A stretch of 52,437 bases of DNA from Benthicola sp039584685 (GTDB taxonomy: Bacteria; Gemmatimonadota; Gemmatimonadetes; Palauibacterales; Palauibacteraceae). The notes beneath the pieces were generated by a model. The model worked only from the letters and a program-made list of their open reading frames with translations, did no database searches and had not been told where the DNA came from. This document shows positions 24,421-32,953 of this stretch, piece after piece (the first letter of the stretch is position 1; each line of letters opens with the position of its first letter). Both the position numbers and the translations under genes were made by a program. The stretch covers positions 1 through 52,437 of the forward strand of contig JBDGXI010000013.1 in assembly GCA_039584685.1 (NCBI GenBank), written 5' to 3'.

Positions 24421-26784
24421 TCACCCCAACTCGAGCTGAGCCTGCACGGGTTTGGCGGAAGCACCTGACTCCTGGGGTGCGGCTTCCACCGGCAGCTCTT
24501 CGCCCGGGCCCGCGGACGCGACATCGGCAGGGTCTTGATGCGCTTCGATTCCCGCTCCCTGACCGCGCAGGGCGAGATCGAAATCGGGTCGGATTCCGAG
24601 GTGATCGAGAACGAGCCGGTCCTGGGTGGTGACGATCACCTGTCGCCCGGCCGCCAGTCTCACGAGAAGATCCCACACCTCGCGCGACCGAACTTCATCC
24701 AGGTGCGTGAAGGGCTCGTCGATCAGCAATGGGTGTTGAGTTCCGTCGCCTGCCAGGAAATCCGCCGCGCCGAGTCGGATGGCCAGCAGCACGGTATGCT
24801 TCTCTCCGAAGCTGAGAGGCGGCGAGTCGAGCGGCACCGTTCGTCCCTCCAGTCCCACGAGCGAGGAAGCCAGGTCACTCACGGCCTCGATCGGACCCAA
24901 CCGACCACCGGCCAGTTCGTCGAGCCTCTGGTTGACCGCCGAAAGGAGTCGGTCCTGATCGGTGGAGCGGAATTCCTCGTATGCGTCACGCACCAGCTCC
25001 CACGCGAAGCGTCGGACGGCTACTTCAGACTCCGTCTCGCCGACTTCGTCCCGCAGTCGCGCCAGATCTCTCTCCAGCGCGTACGTGTCCTCCGACGTCC
25101 GATCCAGGTCCCGCAATTCGAGGTCCAGTCGGGCAAGGCTCTCGCTCGCGGAGTCGCGCCGAGCTCGTCTCTCCTTGCGTGCCGACTCCAACGCGGCCAC
25201 CGTGGGCTCGACTCCATCCGGAAGCACCGGGTCAGCCGGCTGTTCCTCCAGGCGGAGCTGTACCCGGGCCAGGGCCGTTCGGGCTTCCTCCTGGACCTCC
25301 TCCAGGCGGCGCAGCGCGCTTTCACTTCGGGAGCCGCCGGCCGGTCCCGCGTTCTGCAGAAGTCCTGCCGCGCGGTCTGCCGCCTCGGCCGACCTGTCGC
25401 GGGCACGACGAGCGGCACCGCGAGCCTCGGCCTGCTGGCTGAAGCTTCGAAGGTGCACGGCCGCGCTCTCAGGCGTGAGATCGGGTCCCGGGACGTCCGC
25501 AGCGATCTGGTCCAGGCGCGCCCTGATCGCTCCGAGCTCATCCTCCGTCTTCCTGGACAGCTCGGCCGCGTGAGCCCGGCGGGCGCGGGCCGCGCGGATG
25601 AGCCAGGAGCCGGCCGCGAGCAGGAGCGCCCCGCCGCCTACCAGCATGGCGCCGGCCGCGGCGGACACGGCCAGCGCGATTCCGCAGCCCACCAGCACCA
25701 GTCCGCCGCCCGCAATCGCTATCGCGGGCCCACGTCGTCCGGGTTGGACCGGGCTCGTGCGTGCTGTGTCGGAGGCGAATCCCGCGAGTATCTCGAGGCG
25801 CTCCCACAGCACCTGGGCCCGCCCCAGTCGGGCCTCGAAGTCCTCCGGATACCGACCGCCGACCTGAGCGGCGGATTCATCCGCCTCGGCCCGCGCGAGG
25901 TCGGCTTCGGCCTCTCTCAACCACCGGATGGAATCCGATACGGCCGCGAGATACGTCTCGGCTTCCTTCCGCTCCGCGACCAGGGACCGTCGTTCCGTGA
26001 TCGGGCTGTAGGCGGCCTCGAGGAGGCGGATCTCGGACTCGATTGCCTCTATCTCACCCCGGAGTTCGCCGGCGCGCTCGACGAGGGGTCGCTTCTTCTC
26101 CCTGGCGGCCCGGGCTGCACCGAGTCGATCCGTTCCCAACTCCATGGCCGCACGCTTGTTCTCGAGATCGCGCGGTCGGTTCTTGCGCCGACCCCCGAGC
26201 TCCAGAGGCTCGCGGGTCAAGGCCTCGAAAGCCTCGCGCAGTTCCTTGAGCGACGCCTCGACCCTGCGGTGCGTTCCGGCCGCCGCGCGCAGGAGCTCAT
26301 CGTCCAGCCTGGTGTCCACCAGCTCGCCCTGGGCGATCCACGCCGTTCCCCGGTACGGGTCCAGGGTACCGAAACCGATCCACTCCTCAAGCAAGTCCTG
26401 GTACCGACGGCTCTGGCTACGAACGCCCACGGGATTCCCATCTCCGCGGAACACTTCCTGCCCCGCCGTCTCATCGCGCGCGATGACTTCATCGGTCGTG
26501 AAGTCCCGATGGACGGCGTACCGCGTCCCGTCCATCGCCCCGAGGCCTACCTCTACCTCGATCGGCTTGCCCGACCAGGGCTGGCGGAACTGAAGTCGAC
26601 GTCTCTCCTCCGGCTTCCGGCGGCTGAATCCATACAGGGCTCTCAGGAAGGCCTCCAGAAGGGTAGTCTTGCCCGTGCCGTTTCGTCCCGCGATCACCAC
26701 GGGGCGATCTACGTCCGGGAGGTCGAAGCGCCCGGAATGGCGTCCATACTCGAGCCGGATCCACTCGAAGCGTGGCCGGGTCAC
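24421..26784 (-). CDS. SbcC/YhaN-like ATPase with a central membrane hairpin
   Basis: This 787-residue SMC/Rad50-type ATPase has Walker A GRNGTGKT (residues 33-40), an ABC signature-like segment (PPLSFGEKHTVLLAIRL) and Walker B LLIDEPFTHLDE in the C-terminal head, separated by long coiled coils. No CxxC zinc hook is seen in the middle. Instead, residues 353-398 form two consecutive hydrophobic helices (AIAIAGGGLVLVGCGIALAV, then GAMLVGGGALLLAAGSWLI), so the tip should sit in the membrane. This resembles the YhaN group of SbcC relatives. It overlaps the nuclease gene upstream by four bases and probably forms a complex with it acting on DNA ends. Its substrate is unproven. It could be called SbcC by automated pipelines. 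Confidence 0.85.
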   Translation of the reverse strand: MTRPRFEWIRLEYGRHSGRFDLPDVDRPVVIAGRNGTGKTTLLEAFLRALYGFSRRKPEERRRLQFRQPWSGKPIEVEVGLGAMDGTRYAVHRDFTTDEVIARDETAGQEVFRGDGNPVGVRSQSRRYQDLLEEWIGFGTLDPYRGTAWIAQGELVDTRLDDELLRAAAGTHRRVEASLKELREAFEALTREPLELGGRRKNRPRDLENKRAAMELGTDRLGAARAAREKKRPLVERAGELRGEIEAIESEIRLLEAAYSPITERRSLVAERKEAETYLAAVSDSIRWLREAEADLARAEADESAAQVGGRYPEDFEARLGRAQVLWERLEILAGFASDTARTSPVQPGRRGPAIAIAGGGLVLVGCGIALAVSAAAGAMLVGGGALLLAAGSWLIRAARARRAHAAELSRKTEDELGAIRARLDQIAADVPGPDLTPESAAVHLRSFSQQAEARGAARRARDRSAEAADRAAGLLQNAGPAGGSRSESALRRLEEVQEEARTALARVQLRLEEQPADPVLPDGVEPTVAALESARKERRARRDSASESLARLDLELRDLDRTSEDTYALERDLARLRDEVGETESEVAVRRFAWELVRDAYEEFRSTDQDRLLSAVNQRLDELAGGRLGPIEAVSDLASSLVGLEGRTVPLDSPPLSFGEKHTVLLAIRLGAADFLAGDGTQHPLLIDEPFTHLDEVRSREVWDLLVRLAAGRQVIVTTQDRLVLDHLGIRPDFDLALRGQGAGIEAHQDPADVASAGPGEELPVEAAPQESGASAKPVQAQLELG

Positions 26785-27905
26785 GTGGCCCCCATCGCGC
26801 GCAGCGCCTTTCGGAGAGCCCGTTCACGAAGCCGGACCTCGTCTTCATCGGCCGCGCCCCGTATCCGATCGATGCCCAGGCGAGCAACGTGCCCGACGAT
26901 GTCGCTACGCCCGGCCAATTCTCCGAGACGTTCCGAGTCGTAGTATTTCGTCCGATCGCGAACACGCGCGAACGGGAACCGCGCCGAGAGCCCGGCCTCC
27001 ACCCGGTCCGGATCGACCGCGAATTCCGTCTGGCCGGAGAGCGTAACCACGGGCAGCGCTCCGGCTTCCACGCGTTCAACCACCTTCTCCACGACCTCGA
27101 GATCGTCGGAGCACGTGCTCACGTCCAGGTCCGCTACGGCCTGCACCTGCGCCGCACGCGAGGGAAGGAGCCGCACGCCCGGAAGTGAGCCCGGCTCAAC
27201 CTCGACGAGGACGACTCCCCGTGGGCCCGTCTCGGTGTGGTCGAGAGCGGCGAAAGAACCGCTGTAGCAGGCAGGCACCGATCCGTCTGCCGCGAACTCG
27301 GCCGGTGGACGGAACCGGTGGTAGTCACCCAGCGCGATGTAATCGACCCCGAGCGCTGCGAGCTCGGCATGTGTGAGCCGCAACGAGTCCCCGCCGGACC
27401 AGTGCGGAGCGTCGCGCACCGCTCCGTGGAGCAGGACCACGTGCGTCCCCTCACGGTCCGCGCGTCGAAATCCAGCCAGCGGGTCCGGATTGTGAGCGAA
27501 GTCGTAGGCCAGGCCGTACACGTGCAGCGGGCCTGCTTCGGTGCCGACGCTGACCGGGTCCATGAAATCCGCTGAACTGAACACGTGCGCTGCTTGCGGG
27601 AGGTCGGCATAAGGCCCGGGAATGACCAGCGGATCGTGGTTTCCCGGAACCAGGAACACCGCGGGAACGACCTCGAGGAGTCGGCGGAACACCTCCCTCG
27701 CCTCGGCCGCGATCCGCTCGTCCGGCCTCGGACCGTCGAACAGATCACCCGCCACCAGCACCGCGTGCGGCTCCTGCTCGCGCGCCACTTCAGGGAGGGC
27801 GCGAAACGCCTGGAGGACGGCTTCGGACCGCGCACCGGCGTGCGAGGCGAAGGAGGCGAACGAGGCTCCGAGGTGTACGTCAGCGAGGTGCAGGATACGC
27901 ATCAT
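26781..27905 (-). CDS. SbcD/YhaO-like DNA repair nuclease
   Basis: This 374-residue calcineurin-type metallophosphoesterase has motifs DVHLG (near residue 10), GDLFD, GNHDP, LLHG and, in place of the usual GHxH, LGDYHR (about residue 190). It starts at the paired ATG codons 27905/27902; the long open frame upstream lacks family sequence. SbcD/Mre11 relatives cut DNA ends and hairpins with an SbcC-type ATPase, which here follows with a four-base overlap. The His-to-Asp change in the last motif affects a residue that usually helps bind metal, as in some YhaO relatives, and makes the exact activity uncertain. A divergent promoter region of 75 bases separates it from the SDR gene. Confidence 0.85.
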   Translation of the reverse strand: MMRILHLADVHLGASFASFASHAGARSEAVLQAFRALPEVAREQEPHAVLVAGDLFDGPRPDERIAAEAREVFRRLLEVVPAVFLVPGNHDPLVIPGPYADLPQAAHVFSSADFMDPVSVGTEAGPLHVYGLAYDFAHNPDPLAGFRRADREGTHVVLLHGAVRDAPHWSGGDSLRLTHAELAALGVDYIALGDYHRFRPPAEFAADGSVPACYSGSFAALDHTETGPRGVVLVEVEPGSLPGVRLLPSRAAQVQAVADLDVSTCSDDLEVVEKVVERVEAGALPVVTLSGQTEFAVDPDRVEAGLSARFPFARVRDRTKYYDSERLGELAGRSDIVGHVARLGIDRIRGAADEDEVRLRERALRKALRAMGAT

Positions 27906-27980
27906 GGAGCTTATGATAACGGTTAGCGCCGACAGGGCCAGACTTGTGAGGCCAGGACTCAAACCGAGGCGAGGAGAGCA

Positions 27981-29006
27981 ATGGTACGTCGGTTCACGTA
28001 TGGATCGAAGCTCCCGGCGCGCGTGACCGGCGGGTGGGACGAGCACGTTCACAGCCGGTATTTCTCCGACGGCCCACGCCGATTCCTCGTTACGGGTTCC
28101 AGCGGCCTGGTGGGCACGGCGCTGACGGCTCTTCTCTCTACCGGAGGTCAGCAGGTCAGCCGACTCGTGCGGGGTGCGGCGAAGCCGGCTGATTCGTCGA
28201 GTGCCTCCGCGGTCTCGTGGGACCCTGGCCGGGGGCGCCTGGACCCGGATGACGTATCGGGCTACGACGTGGTGGTTCACCTGGCGGGCGCCGGGATAGC
28301 GGACCGACCGTGGACTTCGGATCGCAAGAGGCTGATCAGGGAGAGCCGGGTGGGAGGTACGGCGCTGCTCGCCCGATCCCTCGCCGCTGCCCCGGCACCG
28401 CCTCAGGTTCTGGTGTGTGCGTCGGCCGTCGGCTACTACGGGAACCGGGGGGACATGGAGGTGGACGAGGGGAGCGGGGCCGGGACGGGCTTTCTGGCCG
28501 ACACCGCCCGGGAATGGGAAAGAGCCGCCCAGCCGGCCGTCGACGCGGCAATCCGTGTGGTCAACCTGAGAATCGGCATCGTTCTGTCGCCAGCCGGCGG
28601 AGCCCTCGCCCGCATGCTCCCACCGTTCCGGATGGGCCTGGGCGGGCCGCTCGGCAACGGTCAGCAGTACTGGAGCTGGATCGCGATCGACGACCTGCTG
28701 ACCACGATTCTGCACGCGGCGGCGACCGAGGGGCTGGCCGGCCCGGTGAACGCCGTATCGCCTGTTCCAGTCCGCAACGCTGACTTCACGGTGACGCTGG
28801 GACGCGTGTTGAATCGTCCGGCGGTACTCCGAGTTCCGGCTGCGATTCTTCGCCTGCTGCTCCGTGAGATGGCGGACGAAATGCTGCTTGGGGGCGCAAG
28901 GGTCCGGCCGGAGCGACTGCTCGACTCGGGGTTCGAGTACCAATACCCGGCACTCGAAGGTGCCCTGAGGCACCTGCTCGGCCGACCGCAGGAACTGGCC
29001 CGATGA
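27981..29006 (+). CDS. TIGR01777-family SDR (YfcH-like epimerase)
   Basis: This 341-residue protein has the Rossmann motif FLVTGSSGLVGTALTALL (about residues 35-52) and DVVVHLAGAGIADRPW. The family sequence ASAVGYYGNRGDMEVDE, RIGIVLSPAGGALARMLPPF and WSWIAIDDLL follows, then a C-terminal DUF1731-type end. The first 30 residues (YGSKLPARVTGGWDEHVH) resemble the linker found in longer relatives where an SRPBCC domain precedes the SDR, so they may be a remnant. The ATG at 27981 follows gaggaga. It overlaps the DUF523-DUF1722 gene by four bases. In some proteobacteria such SDRs sit with photolyase and ybgA-type genes. The reaction is not known. Confidence 0.85.
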   Translation: MVRRFTYGSKLPARVTGGWDEHVHSRYFSDGPRRFLVTGSSGLVGTALTALLSTGGQQVSRLVRGAAKPADSSSASAVSWDPGRGRLDPDDVSGYDVVVHLAGAGIADRPWTSDRKRLIRESRVGGTALLARSLAAAPAPPQVLVCASAVGYYGNRGDMEVDEGSGAGTGFLADTAREWERAAQPAVDAAIRVVNLRIGIVLSPAGGALARMLPPFRMGLGGPLGNGQQYWSWIAIDDLLTTILHAAATEGLAGPVNAVSPVPVRNADFTVTLGRVLNRPAVLRVPAAILRLLLREMADEMLLGGARVRPERLLDSGFEYQYPALEGALRHLLGRPQELAR

Positions 29007-30001
29007 GCTCACGCAACCGGATCCGGGGTGGCGCGGCGGCACGGTCGGCGGAATCGATTCGCATCGGAATCTCGTCCTGCCTGCTGGGCCAGAAGGTCAG
29101 ATACGACGGAGGACACAAGCGGGACCGTTTCGCGACCGATGTGCTGGAGCCGTTCGTCGAGTGGGTGCCCCTGTGTCCCGAGATCGAGATCGGGCTCGGG
29201 ATCCCGCGCCCCACGATCCGGCTCGAGCGCCGGCCGGAAGGCGGAGAGCGTCTGGTGATGCCTTCGACCGGCGAGGATCTGACCCGGCGGATGGCCGACT
29301 GGGCGGAGAGCAGGGTCGGAACCCTGCTGGAGCTCGACCTGTGCGGCTACATCCTCAAGAAAGACTCGCCGAGCTGCGGGATGGAGCGAGTCAAGGTCTA
29401 CGACTCCAACGGCGTACCGGCGCGCGACGGCACAGGAGTGTTCGCCGAGGTACTTCTTCGCCGGGCGCCCCACCTGCCGGTCGAGGAGGAGGGCCGGCTG
29501 AACGACCCGAGGCTGAGGGAGAACTTCATCGCCCGCGTATTCGCCTGCCGGCGTTGGAAGCAATTGAAGAAAGCGGGATTGACGCGTGCCGGCCTGATGG
29601 ATTTTCATGCCCGGCACAAGTACCTGTGCATGGCGAGGAACCAGGCCGGGATGAGGAGACTGGGCAGGCTGCTGGGTTCCGCCGGCAAAGCCGACTCCAC
29701 CGCGGGTTTGGCTCGCGCCTACCTGGACGAGTTCTCCGCCGTGATGCGACGTCCTCCCTCACGCAAAGGACACACGAACGCGCTGCAGCACCTGGCGGGC
29801 TATGTCTCGGACGAGCTCGATCCGGCCGATCGGGCCGAGCTGACGACAGCGATCGACGACTACCGACAGGGTCTTCTGCCGCTGATCGTGCCGCTGACTC
29901 TGGTGCGCCACCATGCCCGCCGGCAGGATCAAAAGTACCTGTTGGAACAGGCGTACCTCTCCCCTCATCCGCACGAGCTCATGCTGCTGAATCATGTGTA
30001 G
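29003..30001 (+). CDS. DUF523-DUF1722 fusion protein (TudS-like domain plus YbgA-like domain)
   Basis: This 332-residue protein has an N-terminal DUF523 domain (about 18-165) with Cys26 in GISSCLLGQKVRYDGGHKR, Cys58 in VPLCPE, and Cys114 and Cys125 in CGYILKKDSPSCGM. TudS-type DUF523 enzymes bind a [4Fe-4S] cluster through such Cys residues and desulfurise thiouracils. The C-terminal DUF1722 part (about 175-332) has FHARHKYLCMARNQ and a YbgA-type ending (LSPHPHELMLLNHV). E. coli YbgA has the DUF1722 part. It is cotranscribed with the SDR upstream (ATGA overlap) and converges on the patatin gene. A thiolated nucleobase or tRNA base substrate is a reasonable inference, not a demonstrated one. 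Confidence 0.88.
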   Translation: MSSRNRIRGGAAARSAESIRIGISSCLLGQKVRYDGGHKRDRFATDVLEPFVEWVPLCPEIEIGLGIPRPTIRLERRPEGGERLVMPSTGEDLTRRMADWAESRVGTLLELDLCGYILKKDSPSCGMERVKVYDSNGVPARDGTGVFAEVLLRRAPHLPVEEEGRLNDPRLRENFIARVFACRRWKQLKKAGLTRAGLMDFHARHKYLCMARNQAGMRRLGRLLGSAGKADSTAGLARAYLDEFSAVMRRPPSRKGHTNALQHLAGYVSDELDPADRAELTTAIDDYRQGLLPLIVPLTLVRHHARRQDQKYLLEQAYLSPHPHELMLLNHV

Positions 30002-30015
30002 CCGAGTCCCGCATT

Positions 30016-30041
30016 CGGTCTCGCCGCGCAGGCTAAGACCG
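30016..30041. terminator. Weak bidirectional hairpin between convergent genes
   Basis: The inverted repeat cggtct (30016-30021) and agaccg (30036-30041) lies in the 31-base gap and stop region between the DUF523 gene and the patatin gene. The stem is short and has no T run. Confidence 0.3.
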
Positions 30042-31172
30042 GTCGGCGCATCCTTCGACGAAACGGCTGATGCGCATGCGGTGCAGCTCGGCGTCCCGTT
30101 CTCCGAGCTGGATGAGGTCCGAAAGGAATTCGGGCACGAACAGAAGGTAGGACAGCAGGTCCGAGCCGGAGCTCCCACGAGTGCCGAGACCGCGGATCAG
30201 GTACCTGAGCGCCCGCGGGAGTTTGCGCTCGTATAGCGCCGCCATTCGTCCGATGTCGCGCGACGGCCGCAGCACCAGGAGCTCGACTTCACGCTCCGGT
30301 ATGAGCCAGCGCTGCCTGGGGTCCACCCGTCCCAGAAGCTGGTTCACGCGCTCGAGTCGCTCCGCGTCGGCGTCCAGATGGTCCAGGAATATGGAGTTCA
30401 GTATCAGACCGAGGATCCGCGCGGTGCTCGGGTATGAAACCGGCTCCCTGTCTTCCGCTCCGGGCGTGCTGACGAATCGTGAGGAGACTGCCAGCAACCG
30501 GTCCGCACCGAGATGCACGGCGGGCGCCAGAGGATAGGCCTGGCGCAGGCTACCATCGCCGAAGTACTCGCCATTGACCGGGCAGGCCGGAAAGAACAGC
30601 GGAATGGCCGCCGATGCCATGACATGATCCACCTCGATCCGGTCGGCCCGCGACCGGCGCCGAAAGCGCCGCCACATCTCGGTCTCAGGCGGTCCCTGCA
30701 CGAACGTGATGCTGCTGCCGGTCCGGTACGAAGTCGCCGATACGGCCAGAGCGCGCAGGCGGCCGTCTCTGATATTCGCCTCGATGTTCGCCGGCTGGAT
30801 CAAGGTCTCCAGAAACCGCCGCAACGGCTTCGTGTCCACGAGCCCACGCGTCGGCGGTGCGATGCGCGCTCCGCCTGCGGCCACGTTGCCAGCAACCCGG
30901 ACGGCGTTGGCGAACAGGGCGGGGAGGTCGCTGCGCATGACCTGTGATGTGGACAGCGTGGACCAGCGGTCTGCTAGAAGCTGCGTCACTTCGGCGAGGT
31001 CGCCGCGCTGGCTGGCTATGAAGGCCGCGTTGATCGCGCCCGCCGACACACCCGTAATGATGGGAAAGCGGAACTCGGGATGTTGCCGAGCGATCTGCCT
31101 GAGTACGCCCACCTGGTAGGCGCCGCGCGCGCCGCCACCCGACAGTACCAGGGCGGGTGTGCAGGGGGACAT
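30033..31172 (-). CDS. Patatin-like phospholipase
   Basis: This 379-residue lipid acyl hydrolase has the oxyanion motif LSGGGARGAYQVG near the start, the nucleophile elbow GVSAG (GxSxG, about residue 41), and the catalytic Asp in FGDGSLRQAYPLAP (D-G-S/A type, about residue 180). It has no clear signal peptide and resembles cytoplasmic or peripheral-membrane RssA-like enzymes. The ATG at 31172 is preferred; a TTG at 31178 would overlap the previous stop. It is the last gene of the run that starts with the tolC-like gene at 35715. Link to efflux or membrane-lipid turnover is inferred from position. Confidence 0.9.
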   Translation of the reverse strand: MSPCTPALVLSGGGARGAYQVGVLRQIARQHPEFRFPIITGVSAGAINAAFIASQRGDLAEVTQLLADRWSTLSTSQVMRSDLPALFANAVRVAGNVAAGGARIAPPTRGLVDTKPLRRFLETLIQPANIEANIRDGRLRALAVSATSYRTGSSITFVQGPPETEMWRRFRRRSRADRIEVDHVMASAAIPLFFPACPVNGEYFGDGSLRQAYPLAPAVHLGADRLLAVSSRFVSTPGAEDREPVSYPSTARILGLILNSIFLDHLDADAERLERVNQLLGRVDPRQRWLIPEREVELLVLRPSRDIGRMAALYERKLPRALRYLIRGLGTRGSSGSDLLSYLLFVPEFLSDLIQLGERDAELHRMRISRFVEGCADRS

Positions 31173-31174
31173 GG

Positions 31175-31675
31175 TCAACCCGGAGTCAGCAGACCGCGGT
31201 GCCAGGTGTCACCCGCGGTCGCCTCCAGACCTCCGGCGCGAAGGTCAGCCAACTTGGTGAGCGTGAGGTCGAACACGGGAGTGCTCGCCGAGACCTTGCG
31301 ACTCCGGCCCAGATCCGTGAACCCGGCCCTTGAGGTCGTACCGATGCGGCCCGAAGGGTCCCGATACCAGACCGGCATCGAGTCGAGGAAGTCCAGGTCC
31401 AGCGCCGTGCCCAGGGACCGGAGACGGCCCATGAGAGCGTCGATCGAACACCCCGACGCCCCGGCCGCGGATTCGTCCACGGCCACGAGAAGGAAGTGTC
31501 CGTGCAGAAGGGTGAATCCCGCTCGAAGGTCACGTCGGTGCGCGGTCCACTCGGACACGAAGTCCGCCATCGAATCTTGCAGGCGCTGCGTCTGGTGGTC
31601 GTCCAGCCGTTGCGACGCGCCGAAACACCACAAGCGCGCTTGGTCGGGCAGGGATTCGAATGATACGAGGCTCAT
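31175..31675 (-). CDS. Conserved 166-residue protein (often mislabelled ABC transporter ATPase)
   Basis: The product resembles a small family common in Bacteroidota and relatives: FESLPDQARLWCFGASQRLDD at the start, WTAHRRDLRAGFTLLHGHFLLVAVDES in the middle, then SGCSIDALM and LDFLDSMPVWYRD. Databases tend to name it ABC transporter ATPase, but no Walker A, signature or Walker B is visible, so that name should not be used. There is no signal peptide or membrane helix. The start at ATG 31675 puts the conserved N-terminus at residue 1; the open frame continues upstream without family sequence. It lies between the MacB-like permease and patatin. Function unknown. Confidence 0.75.
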   Translation of the reverse strand: MSLVSFESLPDQARLWCFGASQRLDDHQTQRLQDSMADFVSEWTAHRRDLRAGFTLLHGHFLLVAVDESAAGASGCSIDALMGRLRSLGTALDLDFLDSMPVWYRDPSGRIGTTSRAGFTDLGRSRKVSASTPVFDLTLTKLADLRAGGLEATAGDTWHRGLLTPG

Positions 31676-31734
31676 GCGGCTACGCTGGTCCCGCCGGGCC
31701 CCGGGCGCAAGTGTCGCGGGGCCGGCCCGCGCCG

Positions 31735-32943
31735 TCACTCGTAGCGAAGCGCCTCGATGGGATCCAGGCTGGCGGCGCGGCGGGCGGGCCACGCGCCGAA
31801 AAACAGGCCGACTATAGCCGAGAAAGCGACGGCCATACCCACGGCTTCGGGTGACACGGCCGTGCTCCAGTTCGCCAGGTTGGCCAGAGCCCTGGAAGCG
31901 CCGAAGCCCAGACCGATGCCCACGAAACCGCCCACCAGGCAGAGGACCAGAGCCTCGAGGAGGAACTGAGTCAGAACCTGCCGACGCGTAGCCCCCATGG
32001 CCATGCGGATGCCGATCTCGCGAGTTCTCTCGGTCACCGACACGAGCATGATGTTCATGATACCGATGCCGCCGACCAGCAGGCTCACCGCGGCGATGCC
32101 CGCCAGCAGGAACGTGAAGGTTTGAGTGGCCTCCTGCATCGTGCCCATCAGTTCGGCCCGATCCTGCACGTAGAAGTCGTTGTCGGTTCCGACCCGGAGC
32201 TTGTGCTCGCGTCGCAAGACCTGTTCGATCTGCGCCATCGCCGCAGTCTGTGAGTAGCCATCCGCGACCTTGACGTTGAAAGACCCTATCCGGTCCGTGC
32301 CCATGATGCGGAACTGCGCCGTCTGCACCGGGATGAAGATCCTCTCGTCCTGGTTGAACCACCCGGAGCCGCCCTTCGCCTCCAGGATTCCGACCACCTC
32401 GAACGTGACGTTCCGGATCGAGATGCGCTGACCCAGCATCTCGAGAGGAGTGCTCGAGAACAACTCCGGCACCGCACCCCCGAGCACCGCCACCCTGCGT
32501 CGCCCGGCGTCCTCCTCGGCCGTGAAGAAGCGCCCGTACTCGGGCGCGAAGTTGTTCAGCTCTGAGAAGTTCGCCGTCGTTCCCGTTATCCTCAGGTTGG
32601 CGTTTGACCGTGCGAACTCGACCTGCGCGTTCGACACCATTTCGGGAGCCGCGAGCGTGACCGCGTCGGCGCCGCTCTGGACCGCGTAGGCGTCCGCCAG
32701 GTACATGCGGGCGCTCGACGACCTGACGCCACGGTGCCAACCCTGGCCCGGGCGCACGGTGAGGACGTTCGTGCCGAGTGCCTGCAGCTGGTTCTCCACG
32801 GACCTCTGGGCACCCGTTCCCAGCGCGACCATCGTGATCACGGCCGCCACACCGATTACGATGCCCAGCATCGTGAGCAGGCTCCGCATCTTGTTGGCCC
32901 CGATGGCCTGAAGAGCCACTCGAATGATCTCTAAGACTAGCAT
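31735..32943 (-). CDS. MacB-type ABC transporter permease without ATPase domain
   Basis: This 402-residue inner-membrane protein matches the membrane half of MacB. It has a cytoplasmic N-terminus (LEIIRVALQAIGANKMRSLLTMLGIVIGVAAVITMVA spans helix 1), a large periplasmic domain (about 45-275), and three C-terminal helices. The FtsX-type sequence GGIGIMNIMLVSVTERTREIG and the ending AARLDPIEALR-like (AASLDPIEALRYE) are present. The nucleotide-binding domain that MacB normally carries at its N-terminus is absent, and no ATPase gene is adjacent. MacB-type transporters act as mechanotransmitters expelling peptides or toxins from the periplasm through TolC. The ATG at 32943 follows gaggag. The preceding adaptor gene stops 10 bases upstream. 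Confidence 0.9.
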   Translation of the reverse strand: MLVLEIIRVALQAIGANKMRSLLTMLGIVIGVAAVITMVALGTGAQRSVENQLQALGTNVLTVRPGQGWHRGVRSSSARMYLADAYAVQSGADAVTLAAPEMVSNAQVEFARSNANLRITGTTANFSELNNFAPEYGRFFTAEEDAGRRRVAVLGGAVPELFSSTPLEMLGQRISIRNVTFEVVGILEAKGGSGWFNQDERIFIPVQTAQFRIMGTDRIGSFNVKVADGYSQTAAMAQIEQVLRREHKLRVGTDNDFYVQDRAELMGTMQEATQTFTFLLAGIAAVSLLVGGIGIMNIMLVSVTERTREIGIRMAMGATRRQVLTQFLLEALVLCLVGGFVGIGLGFGASRALANLANWSTAVSPEAVGMAVAFSAIVGLFFGAWPARRAASLDPIEALRYE

Positions 32944-32953
32944 GGGCGGCTCC

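Noticed and set aside
24535..26943. A long open frame of about 800 codons on the plus strand, opposite the SbcC-like ATPase
   Set aside because: It is an antisense shadow produced by high GC content; the minus-strand product has complete ATPase motifs, while this frame has no recognisable domain.
31645..31665. Another T-arm-like stretch (gggattcgaatg)
   Set aside because: It codes for the conserved N-terminus of the 166-residue protein and has no other tRNA parts.
31175..31675. Calling this protein an ABC transporter ATPase
   Set aside because: No Walker A, signature or Walker B is visible; the name comes from database habit, so it cannot serve as the missing ATPase of the MacB-like permease.
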